From contig NZ_JACHWN010000007.1 of NCBI RefSeq assembly GCF_014191375.1, forward strand, positions 186,001-250,000: a DNA stretch of 64,000 nucleotides. The letters run 5' to 3'. The translations under genes and the position numbers were made by a program. Origin of the DNA: Mesorhizobium sp. RMAD-H1. Lineage in GTDB: Bacteria > Pseudomonadota > Alphaproteobacteria > Rhizobiales > Rhizobiaceae. The notes under the pieces are model-generated. The model was not told the origin of the DNA. It saw only the letters and a list, made by a program, of their open reading frames with translations, and did no database searches. Of this stretch, positions 1 to 7,919 are shown piece after piece. Each line of letters starts with the position of its first letter. Position 1 is the stretch's first letter.

Positions 1-809
1 AGCGGCTCTCCTCGCCTGTTCTGCGAAGGGACGGATGCGATCAGGCCTGCGGTATAAGGATGGCGGGGCGCGGACAGCACCTTTCCAACCGGTCCGGTCT
101 CGACGAGCCGCCCCGCATACATGACCGCAATCTCGTCGGCGAGCCGGGAGACAATGGCCAGGTCATGGGTGATCCAAATGACGGCTGTCCTTGCTTCCTC
201 GGTGAGCTTCTGGAACTCCGAGATGATCTGGCTCTGGATTGTCACGTCCAGCGCCGTTGTCGGCTCGTCGGCGATGATGAGGTCCGGTCTGTGGAGGAGC
301 GCGATCGCGATTGCCACTCTCTGGCGCATCCCGCCGGAAAACTGGTGCGGATAGGCGGACAGTCTTTCCTCGGGGCTGGGTATTCCGACCTGCCCCAGTG
401 CGTCCTTCGCCCGCTGCCGTGCTTCGTCCCTGGAGACGTTGTCATGGGCCCGGACAGCCTCGATCATCTGCGTGCCGATGGTGAGGACCGGATTGAGCGT
501 GGTCATCGGGTCCTGGAACACCATGGCTATGCGCTTGCCGCGCAACTGCCGCATCTCCTCGTCGGAATATCGGGCGATATCCTCGCCGTCGAGCAGCACC
601 TGGCCGCCGGCAATGCGGCCGGGCTTTTCGAGAAGCCGCATGACCGAGTAACCGGTGACGGATTTCCCGGAGCCGGATTCGCCGACGAGGCCGAGAACCC
701 TGCCCCGCTCGACCGTAAAGGACACGTCGTTCACGGCCTTGAGACCTGGCCGGCCCTTACCGCCACCGAATTCGGTGACGAGATTCTTCACTTCAAGGAG
801 TGGCGTCAT
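1..809 (-). CDS. Dipeptide/oligopeptide ABC transporter ATP-binding protein (DppD-like), 3' end beyond window
   Basis: Cytoplasmic ATPase that powers a peptide-type importer. Reading the minus strand from ATG at 809 gives 269 residues before the left edge. Visible: Walker A GESGSGKS (43-50), Q-loop in VFQDP (about 98-101), signature SGGMRQR (158-164), Walker B DLIIADEP (176-183), H-loop His215, and the HPYT segment (about 250-253) that marks the C-terminal extension of Opp/Dpp ATPases. The start overlaps the permease stop as ATGA (806-809), so translation is probably coupled. It is the last gene of the operon inside the window; a DppF-type partner probably follows off the edge. Subfamily is secure. 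The peptide-versus-other-substrate question rests on the neighbouring hydrolases. Confidence 0.93.
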   Translation of the reverse strand, partial: MTPLLEVKNLVTEFGGGKGRPGLKAVNDVSFTVERGRVLGLVGESGSGKSVTGYSVMRLLEKPGRIAGGQVLLDGEDIARYSDEEMRQLRGKRIAMVFQDPMTTLNPVLTIGTQMIEAVRAHDNVSRDEARQRAKDALGQVGIPSPEERLSAYPHQFSGGMRQRVAIAIALLHRPDLIIADEPTTALDVTIQSQIISEFQKLTEEARTAVIWITHDLAIVSRLADEIAVMYAGRLVETGPVGKVLSAPRHPYTAGLIASVPSQNRRGEP

Positions 810-1711
810 GACACGTTCCTCGGATTAAGGACATCGCGGAGCCGATCGCCGACGAGGTTGATGGCGACGATGGTGATGAGGAGCGCGATGCCGGGGAAGA
901 AGCTGATCCAGTAAAGACCGGTGAGCAGATATTGGTAGCCGGAGGAGATCAGCATGCCGAGCGACGGCTCGGTGACCGAAGCGCCGAGGCCGAGGAAGGA
1001 AAGCGTCGCCTCCAGCCCGATGGCCCGCGCCACCTGCATGGTGGCGATGACGATGACCGGCGCAAGGCAATTGGGAAGCAAATGCCGGAAGAGAATGCGC
1101 CATCCGGGCAATCGCAGCATGCGTGCCGCTTCGATATATTCCTTTTCGCGCTCCACCAGCGCTATGCCGCGCACGGTGCGGGCATAGGTCGCCCATTCGG
1201 CGATGATCAGTGCGATGACGACGTTCATGACGCCCTTGCCGAGGATGGCAAGCATCATCAAGGCCATGAGAATGGTGGGGAAGGAGAGTTGCAGATCGAC
1301 GAGCCGCATGATCACGGTTTCCGTCCGCCGTCCCCGATAGGCGGCGACGAGGCCCACCGTGGTTCCTATCGCCGCGGCTGCGAAAGCCGAGAGCACACCC
1401 ACCATCAGCGAGGTTCTGAGGCCATAGAGGATGCCCGAGAGGATGTCGCGGCCCTGGCTGTCCGTGCCCAGATAATAGACGAGGCCGGTCAGGGACTCCG
1501 ATCCGGGCGGCAGCCTTCCGTCCATGATGTCGAGCTGCATCAGATCGTACGGGTCCTGCGGGGAAATCCATGGCGCGAGAAGCGCCAGGCAGCAGACGAT
1601 GAGGAGGGTGATAAAGCCGATCGCCGCCACGGGCGAACTGAAGAAATCCGCGATGCCTTTCCTCAGCCGTCCAGGTCCTGTTGGCGCGGCATTGATATCG
1701 AGTTCGGTCAT
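806..1711 (-). CDS. Peptide-type ABC transporter permease (DppC-like)
   Basis: Second inner-membrane permease of the importer, about 301 residues. The N-terminal cytoplasmic stretch is followed by a first membrane segment (FITLLIVCCLALLAPW) and the DppC-type opening of a large periplasmic loop (DPYDLMQLD...). The permease core carries an EAA-like loop around EAARMLRLPGWRILFRHLLP, which contacts the ATPase. I chose ATG 1711 over in-frame ATG 1729 because 1729 overlaps the upstream gene more deeply; neither has a strong ribosome binding site. The end overlaps the ATPase start by four bases. It belongs to the same minus-strand operon as the binding protein upstream. Confidence 0.93.
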   Translation of the reverse strand: MTELDINAAPTGPGRLRKGIADFFSSPVAAIGFITLLIVCCLALLAPWISPQDPYDLMQLDIMDGRLPPGSESLTGLVYYLGTDSQGRDILSGILYGLRTSLMVGVLSAFAAAAIGTTVGLVAAYRGRRTETVIMRLVDLQLSFPTILMALMMLAILGKGVMNVVIALIIAEWATYARTVRGIALVEREKEYIEAARMLRLPGWRILFRHLLPNCLAPVIVIATMQVARAIGLEATLSFLGLGASVTEPSLGMLISSGYQYLLTGLYWISFFPGIALLITIVAINLVGDRLRDVLNPRNVS

Positions 1712-1715
1712 GGCT

Positions 1716-2690
1716 TCAGGCCTTTGCATCCAGCCGGACCCGCGGATCCAGAACGGTGTAACAGACGTCGATGATGAAGTTCAGGACGACGAAGAGGAGA
1801 ACCATCATCATCAGGTAGGCGACGATGACGGGGCGATCGAGGAGGTTGATGGAGTCGATGATGAGCTTGCCCATGCCCGGCCATGCAAAGATGCTCTCCG
1901 TGACAACGGAGAAGGCGATCAGCGATCCGAACTCGAGGCCGATGATGGTGACGACCGGGATCATCAGGTTTTTCAGGACATGCACGGCGATGATCCGGCT
2001 CTCCCGCAATCCCTTGGCGCGGGCGAACTTCACATAATCCTGGGTCACGACCTCCTGCACCCCTGCACGCACCAGCCGCAGGATCAGCGAGGTCTTGAAC
2101 AGGGCGAGATTGAAGGCGGGGAGAAGCAGGTGCCGTATTCCCTCCCAGGTCAGGAACGACCATTCGATACCGAAAAGCGCGATCGTCGGGCCGCGGCCAT
2201 TGGTGGGCAGCCAGCCAAGCTCCACCGAGAATACCATGACCAGCATGAGCCCGACCCAGAATGTCGGCAGCGAAAAGCCCAGGATCGAGCCGCTCATGAT
2301 GATCCTTGAGGAAATCCGGTTGGGGTAGAGCCCGGCATAGAGGCCAAGGGGCAGGCCGAAGATGAGCGCAATGCCGAGCGCCGTGAGGGCAAGCTCCAGC
2401 GTCGCCGGCAGCCGCTCGAGAATGAGGCCGAGAGCGGGCCGGCCATAGACGAAGCTGTCGCCGAAATCCCCGTGCAGCAAGCCCTGCAGAAACAGGAGAT
2501 ATTGCTTCCATAACGGCTGGTCGAGGCCGTAATGGGCGATGACGCGGGCGCGCTCCGCCTGATTGGCATCCGGATTGATCAGAATATCCACCGGGTTGCC
2601 AATCACGCTGACGCCGATGAAGACGATGATGGTCATTGCAAGAATGACGAACAGCGCCTGTATCAATCGCCTGATGATGGATGTAACCAT
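1716..2690 (-). CDS. Peptide-type ABC transporter permease (DppB-like)
   Basis: First inner-membrane permease, 324 residues, the usual DppB length. It begins with the family's typical short cytoplasmic start and TM1 (IRRLIQALFVILAMTIIVFIGV), then a periplasmic domain with the NPDANQAERARVIAHYGLDQP pattern. Later come a core of hydrophobic segments and an EAA-type loop (KFARAKGLRESRIIAVHVLKN). ATG 2690 is preceded on its strand by GGGAGGAGC, a good ribosome binding site. It pairs with DppC downstream. It is separated from the upstream ggt-like gene by about 110 bases that hold a perfect inverted repeat. Confidence 0.94.
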   Translation of the reverse strand: MVTSIIRRLIQALFVILAMTIIVFIGVSVIGNPVDILINPDANQAERARVIAHYGLDQPLWKQYLLFLQGLLHGDFGDSFVYGRPALGLILERLPATLELALTALGIALIFGLPLGLYAGLYPNRISSRIIMSGSILGFSLPTFWVGLMLVMVFSVELGWLPTNGRGPTIALFGIEWSFLTWEGIRHLLLPAFNLALFKTSLILRLVRAGVQEVVTQDYVKFARAKGLRESRIIAVHVLKNLMIPVVTIIGLEFGSLIAFSVVTESIFAWPGMGKLIIDSINLLDRPVIVAYLMMMVLLFVVLNFIIDVCYTVLDPRVRLDAKA

Positions 2691-2705
2691 TCAGCTCCTC
2701 CCAGG

Positions 2706-2738
2706 GCAGGACGCCATCACACTGAAGAGGCGTCCTGC
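2706..2738. repeat. Perfect 10-bp inverted repeat between ggt-like gene and dppB
   Basis: GCAGGACGCC (2706-2715) and GGCGTCCTGC (2729-2738) form a perfect stem with a 13-base loop. There is no U-tract on the minus-strand side, so it is not a classic intrinsic terminator. In the middle of an operon such a hairpin could be a processing or mRNA-stability element that sets different levels for the upstream (binding protein, hydrolases) and downstream (permease, ATPase) parts. Confidence 0.6.
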
Positions 2739-2799
2739 TCTAAGTCTCTGTTTCCGCGTGACCGTGCCCGATAAGTCCGCGACTTTCCGGGATCGTGCC

Positions 2800-4410
2800 C
2801 TACACGACCGAGATAGCCACCCCGTCGCGCTGCGGATCGGCGGCGCCCCGGGAGACGCCGTTTTCGATCCTGATCGCATGAACCGCAGCAAAAGCGTATG
2901 TCTGCGGCGAGCGCGCGACCTTATAGCCCAACGCTCGCAATTCATCCTCAACCGAACGGCGGATGCGGTTGCAGATGTCGATGGTGTTCGACACGCCCAT
3001 GATCCTCGGCGCCGAAATCGCCTCGAGCACGGACATATCGAAGTCGATCATGTTCATCAGGCATTGCGCAACGGAGGGCGCGATATAGCTGCCGCCGGGC
3101 GCGCCGATGACGATGCTTGGCTCATCGCCCTTGAACACGACCGTGGGAGCCGCTGAACTCGGGCGCCGCTTGCCCGGCGCGATGGAGCCCGGCTTGCCGG
3201 GGACCGGATTGAAGCGGCTCATAGTGCCGTTATACATGAAGCCCAGGCCATCCGTTATGGCGCCCGAGGGGCTGCCGAGCGTATGGGTCAGAGCGACGGC
3301 ATTGCCTTCCCTGTCGATCACGGAGATATGCGTCGTCTCGCGCTGGGAGCGGTCGAGACGCGAGACACTGGCGATTTCCCCACTCCGGATCGAGCGGGCG
3401 TGCTTCGCCGCATGGTGTTTCGACAAGAGTTTCTCATAGGGCACGTCGACATAGGCGGGATCCCCCATATGGGCGTCCTTGTCGATCGTCATCCGCTTCA
3501 TGGCCTCGAAGAGTATACGGACATGCTCGGTGCTGCCGTGCCGCATTGCGCCGACATCGAACTCTTCCATGACGTGCAGCAGCTCCAGCATCGGGAAGCC
3601 GGATCCCGGAGGCGGCGAGGTGGCGATCCGGTTGCCGCGATATTCGCCCCAGATCGGCGCCACCCGCGACAATTCATAGCGCGTTAGATCTTCGCGATCG
3701 ATCAGTCCACCATTGGCCTTGAAATCATAGGCGATCTGATCGGCGATTTCGCCATGATAGAAGATATCCGAGCCGCCGCTGCGCGCGATCCTGTCGAGCG
3801 TATGGGCCAAGTCGGTATTGACGAGCGTCTCGCCGACATTTTTGAGACTGCCGTCTGCGTGAAAATAGACGCGCCTACCCGTCGCCGAAAAGCGCAGCTT
3901 GTCGATCGTGTTGGCGAAGCCGTCGTCCGACTGGTCCTTGATCCAGTACCAGTGCATGTGGTTACGGATCATGAAGCCGTCGCGCGCATAGCGGATCGCG
4001 GGCTTGATCACGTCGGCCCAGTCGAACGTGCCGTAATCGTTGAGCGCCGTTTCATAGCCCTTGAGCGAGCCGGGCGTGCAGACCGCGAGATAGCCGATGT
4101 CGGAGATATTGCCCTCAAGCACATAGCCGAAGCCATCCCGGCTCTGGTGCCTGATCTTGTCCACCCACATATCGGGCGTCGCCTTCAGCGGCGCACGGGC
4201 GTAGAACTCGAGGATCTCGTGCACACCCTTTTTCGGCATGTAGACATGCATGGAGCCGAAGCCGCCGATGCCGGCCATCTGCGGGTCGACCACGCCTTGT
4301 GCAAAGGCGCAGGCGAGTGCCGCATCCACGGCATTGCCGCCCCTTTCCAGAACTTCCGCGCCGGCTTCGACCGCTTCGGGCTGCGGCGCTACAATCGTTG
4401 CATTCTTCAT
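2800..4410 (-). CDS. Gamma-glutamyltransferase-family Ntn hydrolase, predicted cytosolic
   Basis: 536-residue GGT-family proenzyme that would hydrolyse or transfer a gamma-glutamyl (or related amide) group. The self-cleavage/nucleophile motif is ETTHISVID; by alignment with E. coli GGT the nucleophile is Thr359, giving a large subunit 1-358 and a small subunit from 359. Further family marks are GLGFMYNGTMSRF, the SS pair in KRRPSSAAPT, and GAPGGS. The N-terminus (MKNATIVAPQPEAVEAG) starts directly in the enzyme fold with no signal peptide, unlike secreted GGTs. The start overlaps the stop of the upstream hydrolase as ATGA. Its place inside a peptide-importer operon suggests it acts on an imported compound. 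Exact substrate (gamma-glutamyl peptide, oxamate-like amide, acyl-amide) cannot be told. Confidence 0.9.
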   Translation of the reverse strand: MKNATIVAPQPEAVEAGAEVLERGGNAVDAALACAFAQGVVDPQMAGIGGFGSMHVYMPKKGVHEILEFYARAPLKATPDMWVDKIRHQSRDGFGYVLEGNISDIGYLAVCTPGSLKGYETALNDYGTFDWADVIKPAIRYARDGFMIRNHMHWYWIKDQSDDGFANTIDKLRFSATGRRVYFHADGSLKNVGETLVNTDLAHTLDRIARSGGSDIFYHGEIADQIAYDFKANGGLIDREDLTRYELSRVAPIWGEYRGNRIATSPPPGSGFPMLELLHVMEEFDVGAMRHGSTEHVRILFEAMKRMTIDKDAHMGDPAYVDVPYEKLLSKHHAAKHARSIRSGEIASVSRLDRSQRETTHISVIDREGNAVALTHTLGSPSGAITDGLGFMYNGTMSRFNPVPGKPGSIAPGKRRPSSAAPTVVFKGDEPSIVIGAPGGSYIAPSVAQCLMNMIDFDMSVLEAISAPRIMGVSNTIDICNRIRRSVEDELRALGYKVARSPQTYAFAAVHAIRIENGVSRGAADPQRDGVAISVV

Positions 4411-5261
4411 TTCACGCGGCTTTCTGTCAGCACCTTCGCCAGAAAACCCTTGACATGGCCCAGCACCTTCATGCGGTCGTGAGCGACGCCCGGCAGGCGA
4501 TCGAAGGTCACGTCGACGCCGGCATCGCGGAAGGATCGGGCAAGTGCGGCAAGCCGCTCGGGACGGGTATTACCCGCGTCGTTGGCCCCTTCCATGTAAT
4601 ATCGGCCGCCCGGCTTGTGGGTGATTTCCCATGTCTCCAGATCGGCATCGCCGACGACCATGTGGACCTGCACCTTGGCGAGTTCCATGGGATTGAACGC
4701 TTTGCCGAAGCGGCTCTCAATGTCGCGGATGCCGACCCACCAGTCGCGGGTGGGATCGAGAAGCGTGACGGAGCCCGGCGCGCCGATGGAGGCCGCCCAG
4801 AGCTTTTCGGGATGCAGGATTGCGAAGCGATGGGTGAAATGGCCGCCGCCGGAAAAGCCGAACATGGCGAATTTCGACCAGTCCTGCTGGTATTTGGCCG
4901 CCATCTCCTCGACCATGTCGATGACGACGCGGTCGTAGCGGATGTCGCCTTCCTGAATGTATTTGTAGCCGGAGCGTGCACCGTCGCCCAGAACACCGAC
5001 CGGAAAGATCGGGCACAGGATGGCGCAGTCATTAAAGAGCCCGAACTCGGCGAAGCCGTCGCGGAATTCGATGGCAGAGGTGCGGCCGGTGCCGTGGACG
5101 GCGACCAGAAGATCGAGCTTGCGGCCATCGGCGGCCGTCGGTGGCACATAGAGCACCATATGAAGGCGTGGATCGATCCGGGAGGCGAAGATCGCCGTCT
5201 GGCCATAGTCGTAAACGGCCTTAGCCCGGGCGATGGCCTCGCCCGTTCCGAGTTCCTGCAT
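4407..5261 (-). CDS. Alpha/beta hydrolase (esterase/peptidase-like)
   Basis: 284-residue cytosolic hydrolase. Visible triad candidates: nucleophile elbow GFSGGG with Ser137, an Asp in GDADLE (205 or 207), and His261 in LPGVAHD. The oxyanion motif HGTGR is near 56-60. No signal peptide. ATG 5261 is preceded by an AGGAGA-type ribosome binding site. It lies between the binding protein and the ggt-like gene with ATGA coupling to the latter, so it probably processes the same imported substrate, for example by cleaving an ester or thioester. It resembles polyhydroxybutyrate-depolymerase/feruloyl-esterase-type folds only in general shape. The specific reaction is not assignable. Confidence 0.8.
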   Translation of the reverse strand: MQELGTGEAIARAKAVYDYGQTAIFASRIDPRLHMVLYVPPTAADGRKLDLLVAVHGTGRTSAIEFRDGFAEFGLFNDCAILCPIFPVGVLGDGARSGYKYIQEGDIRYDRVVIDMVEEMAAKYQQDWSKFAMFGFSGGGHFTHRFAILHPEKLWAASIGAPGSVTLLDPTRDWWVGIRDIESRFGKAFNPMELAKVQVHMVVGDADLETWEITHKPGGRYYMEGANDAGNTRPERLAALARSFRDAGVDVTFDRLPGVAHDRMKVLGHVKGFLAKVLTESRVK

Positions 5262-5326
5262 GTATATCTCCTGGGGAAAATGCCGAGGGCTGCGCCGTCG
5301 CAGCCCTCAGGTCAGTGCTGCTTATT

Positions 5327-6916
5327 TCAATTGGCCAGCTTCACTTCGTAAGCGAGCGTGTATTTGTCGCCGCGCGGCATATAGGTGACGGTCTTCTTCG
5401 CCCCCAGCACCACGTTTTCGTAATGCATCGGCAGAAGCCAGAGATTGTCGAAGGTCTGCACCGACAGCTCTTCAAGCAAAGGCTTGCGCTCCGCTTCGTC
5501 GAGCGTCGAGCTGGCCTTGGCAAGCACCTCGTCGATCTTCGGATCGGAAACGCCGCCGCCATTATAGCGGCCGGTGCCCTTTTCCTCGTCGCGGGTAGCG
5601 ACAAGGGCCACCGTGGGGTTGGTCGTCTCGCCGGAATTGACGCCCCAGGAGCCGAAGAAGACGCTGTAATCGCCCTTGGCATAGGCATCCGAATACATCG
5701 CCCAGGGCAGGACCTCGACCTTCGTCTTGATGCCGATGCGTGTGAACATCTGGCCCACGGCCTGCAGCACTTCCGCATCCTTGACGTAACGGCCGGAAGG
5801 GCCATGGATGGTCAGGCTGAAGCCATCGGGATAGCCCGCCTCCGCCAGAAGGGCTTTAGCGGCCTTCGGGTCGTAGCCCACCTTCTCGACCTTGTCCGAA
5901 TGGCCGGCATAACCCTCGGCGACGAACTGATCGGCGACCGTGCCGTTCTTCTGCATGACACGGTCGACGATTGCGGGGCGGTTGATCGACATCAGCATCG
6001 CGCGCCGGACGCGGGCGTCCTTGAGAGGATTTTTCCCGAGGTTCGAGCCGTCCGTGGCTTTGACGAAAGGCGAGTCATCACGGCTGACGTCCATGCCGAG
6101 ATAAACGAAGCGCGAGGACTGACCATTGATGACTTGGAGATTCCCGCTCGATTCCACGCGCGCCATTCCATCCGCGGGAAGGGTTTCGATGATATCGACC
6201 TCATTGGACAGGAGCGATGCGAGCCGGGCGCCATCATCAGGCAGGAAGCGCAGCGTGACATTCGACCAGTGCGAAGGTCCGGCGAAATAATGATCATTGC
6301 GCTTGAGCGTGAGATTGCTTCCAGGTGAATAGGAAACGAACGAAAAGGCTCCGGTTCCGATCGCGCACTTGCCATTGTCGAAATCCTGCACCGGCGCCTC
6401 CTTGCAGTCGGCGCTGATGATGCGGATCCGGCTGATGGAATTCAGGAGAAGCGGGTCCGGGATCTTTGTTTCGACGACGACCGTGTAGGGGTCCTTGGCG
6501 GTTACGCCGGCGATGTTGCGGGTATAGGCGGCAAAGCCCTGGCTCGGCTTGTCTCGCGCACGCAACAGCGATGCGATGACGTCATCGGCATTGAAATCGC
6601 TGCCGTCGTGGAACTTCACGCCTTCGCGCAGCTTGAACTCCCAATGGGTCGGGTCGACCGCTTTCCATTGCGTGGCGAGTTCCGGCGCATTGGCGGACCT
6701 GCCGGTCAGGTTGATGAGGCTGTCCCAGATATGCCGCGACGTCGCGTTGTTGGGGGCGGAGCTGTCCTCATGCGGATCGAGTGTCGTCGGCGTGGTGGAC
6801 ATGCCGATGCTGAGAGGGGTTTCCTGTGCGGCGGCAATTGCAGGAATAGCGATTGTTCCGAGCAGCGCCACTGCCCCACGCTTCAAGAATTTCGCGGTCA
6901 TTTTCTTGGTTCCCAT
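5327..6916 (-). CDS. Periplasmic substrate-binding protein of peptide-type ABC transporter (SBP family 5)
   Basis: 529-residue DppA/OppA-type binding protein that captures the ligand in the periplasm. A signal peptide is obvious (KFLKRGAVALLGTIAIPAIAAAQ, cleavage after AAA/AQ). The mature part begins ETPLSIGMSTTPTTLDPHED and continues WDSLINL, a typical SBP_bac_5 opening. FKLREGVKFHDGSDFNADDV is the family signature around residues 90-115. ATG 6916 is used here; in-frame ATG 6901 would give the same mature protein. It is first in the operon and divergent from the IclR regulator. Confidence 0.94.
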   Translation of the reverse strand: MGTKKMTAKFLKRGAVALLGTIAIPAIAAAQETPLSIGMSTTPTTLDPHEDSSAPNNATSRHIWDSLINLTGRSANAPELATQWKAVDPTHWEFKLREGVKFHDGSDFNADDVIASLLRARDKPSQGFAAYTRNIAGVTAKDPYTVVVETKIPDPLLLNSISRIRIISADCKEAPVQDFDNGKCAIGTGAFSFVSYSPGSNLTLKRNDHYFAGPSHWSNVTLRFLPDDGARLASLLSNEVDIIETLPADGMARVESSGNLQVINGQSSRFVYLGMDVSRDDSPFVKATDGSNLGKNPLKDARVRRAMLMSINRPAIVDRVMQKNGTVADQFVAEGYAGHSDKVEKVGYDPKAAKALLAEAGYPDGFSLTIHGPSGRYVKDAEVLQAVGQMFTRIGIKTKVEVLPWAMYSDAYAKGDYSVFFGSWGVNSGETTNPTVALVATRDEEKGTGRYNGGGVSDPKIDEVLAKASSTLDEAERKPLLEELSVQTFDNLWLLPMHYENVVLGAKKTVTYMPRGDKYTLAYEVKLAN

Positions 6917-6967
6917 TCTTGTCGTGACCGGTATTTTCGGTCGTATCGGCGGCGATTTCAGCGTCGC

Positions 6968-7061
6968 TTCTGCAAAAATTGGTAGTTCTGCAAAGAGAGG
7001 GTGTCAAACACAAAAAATGCGTGTTACGCATGGCGTAATAACCCACATCGCCATGGTGATG
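6968..7061. promoter_or_regulatory. Divergent control region with IclR-type operator candidates
   Basis: Between the binding-protein gene and iclR. A 15-bp perfect palindrome TTACGC-ATG-GCGTAA occupies 7024-7038. An overlapping 13-bp one, TGCGT-GTT-ACGCA, occupies 7018-7030. A 16-bp near-palindrome CATCG-CCATGG-TGATG lies at 7046-7061. On the operon side TTCTGCAAA is repeated directly at 6968-6976 and 6986-6994, 18 bp apart. IclR proteins bind short palindromes in such divergent gaps, so the 7018-7038 cluster is the best operator candidate. Confidence 0.6.
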
Positions 7062-7087
7062 TTCAAGAGTATTGGAATGGTTTTTCT

Positions 7088-7855
7088 ATGAACGAGGAAA
7101 ATTCCGCGATTACAGCAAATTTCATCCAATCTTTGGATGTCGGTATCGATGTTCTGATGGCGGTCGCCAAGCATCCCGATATCCGACTGTCGGAAATCGC
7201 TCGAAATATTTGTGAAACAAAGCCCCGAATTCTCCGGATGTTACGCACACTGGAACGCCGTGGTCTGGTACGCCGAAGCTCCGAAGGGACATATAGGTTG
7301 GGAAACACGGCAATCGTGCTTGGGACTGCCGCCTCCACGCAGGTCGATCTCGTCCGTGTCGCCAACCCCATCCTGGAAAGTCTGAGCCAAAAGGTGAATG
7401 AAACCACCCAGCTCAGGATCATCGACAATGGCGAGTCTCTTTGTATCGCCAAGTGCGAGCCGACACGCGACTTGAGAGTCCATTGCATGATCGGCCGACG
7501 ACGGCCCCTTCATGCCGGCTCCTACAAGGTTCTTCTCGCTTTCCTGCCGCCCCAAATCCAGGCTCAAATGATACCCGTCACGCTTGAGAAGTTCACCTCG
7601 CGCACCATCACGAACAGGGCGCAGTTGAGCCTGGAGCTGCAACGCATCCGTGAGGCAGGCTATTGTGTAAGCCGGGGGGAGGTGAGCGATCAGCTCGTGT
7701 CGGTATCGGTACCCGTATTGGCCTTCGATGGCTCAGTGATCGCGGCTGTCAATATCGCAGCTCCGGCTTTTCGAACCCAGGAAAGTGACATTGAACGCTA
7801 CATCGGACTTTTGAAGGATGCGGCGAATGAAATCTCCAAAGGACTTGGCTGGTAG
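7088..7855 (+). CDS. IclR-family transcriptional regulator
   Basis: 255-residue regulator. An N-terminal winged helix (about 15-75: SLDVGIDVLMAVAKHPDIRLSEIA...RILRMLRTLERRGLVRR) is followed by the IclR effector domain. That domain includes GRRRPLHAGSYKVLLAFLP, GYCVSRGEVSDQLVSVSVPV and AAVNIAAPA. ATG 7088 begins the conserved part; an upstream in-frame GTG at 7001 would add 29 unconserved residues and cover the operator palindromes. It is divergent from the importer/hydrolase operon and probably controls it in response to the transported substrate or a product, and may regulate itself. Confidence 0.92.
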   Translation: MNEENSAITANFIQSLDVGIDVLMAVAKHPDIRLSEIARNICETKPRILRMLRTLERRGLVRRSSEGTYRLGNTAIVLGTAASTQVDLVRVANPILESLSQKVNETTQLRIIDNGESLCIAKCEPTRDLRVHCMIGRRRPLHAGSYKVLLAFLPPQIQAQMIPVTLEKFTSRTITNRAQLSLELQRIREAGYCVSRGEVSDQLVSVSVPVLAFDGSVIAAVNIAAPAFRTQESDIERYIGLLKDAANEISKGLGW

Positions 7856-7919
7856 CCTGCATCCGCGATGCTGCGGAACAGCGCGCAGGATCGTCAGAAG
7901 ATGAAAGGTGGATGGTTCG

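Noticed and set aside
7856-7919. CCTGC...GCAGG complementarity between iclR and the flippase gene
   Set aside because: Stem is short and interrupted with no T-tract on either strand; too weak to call a terminator.
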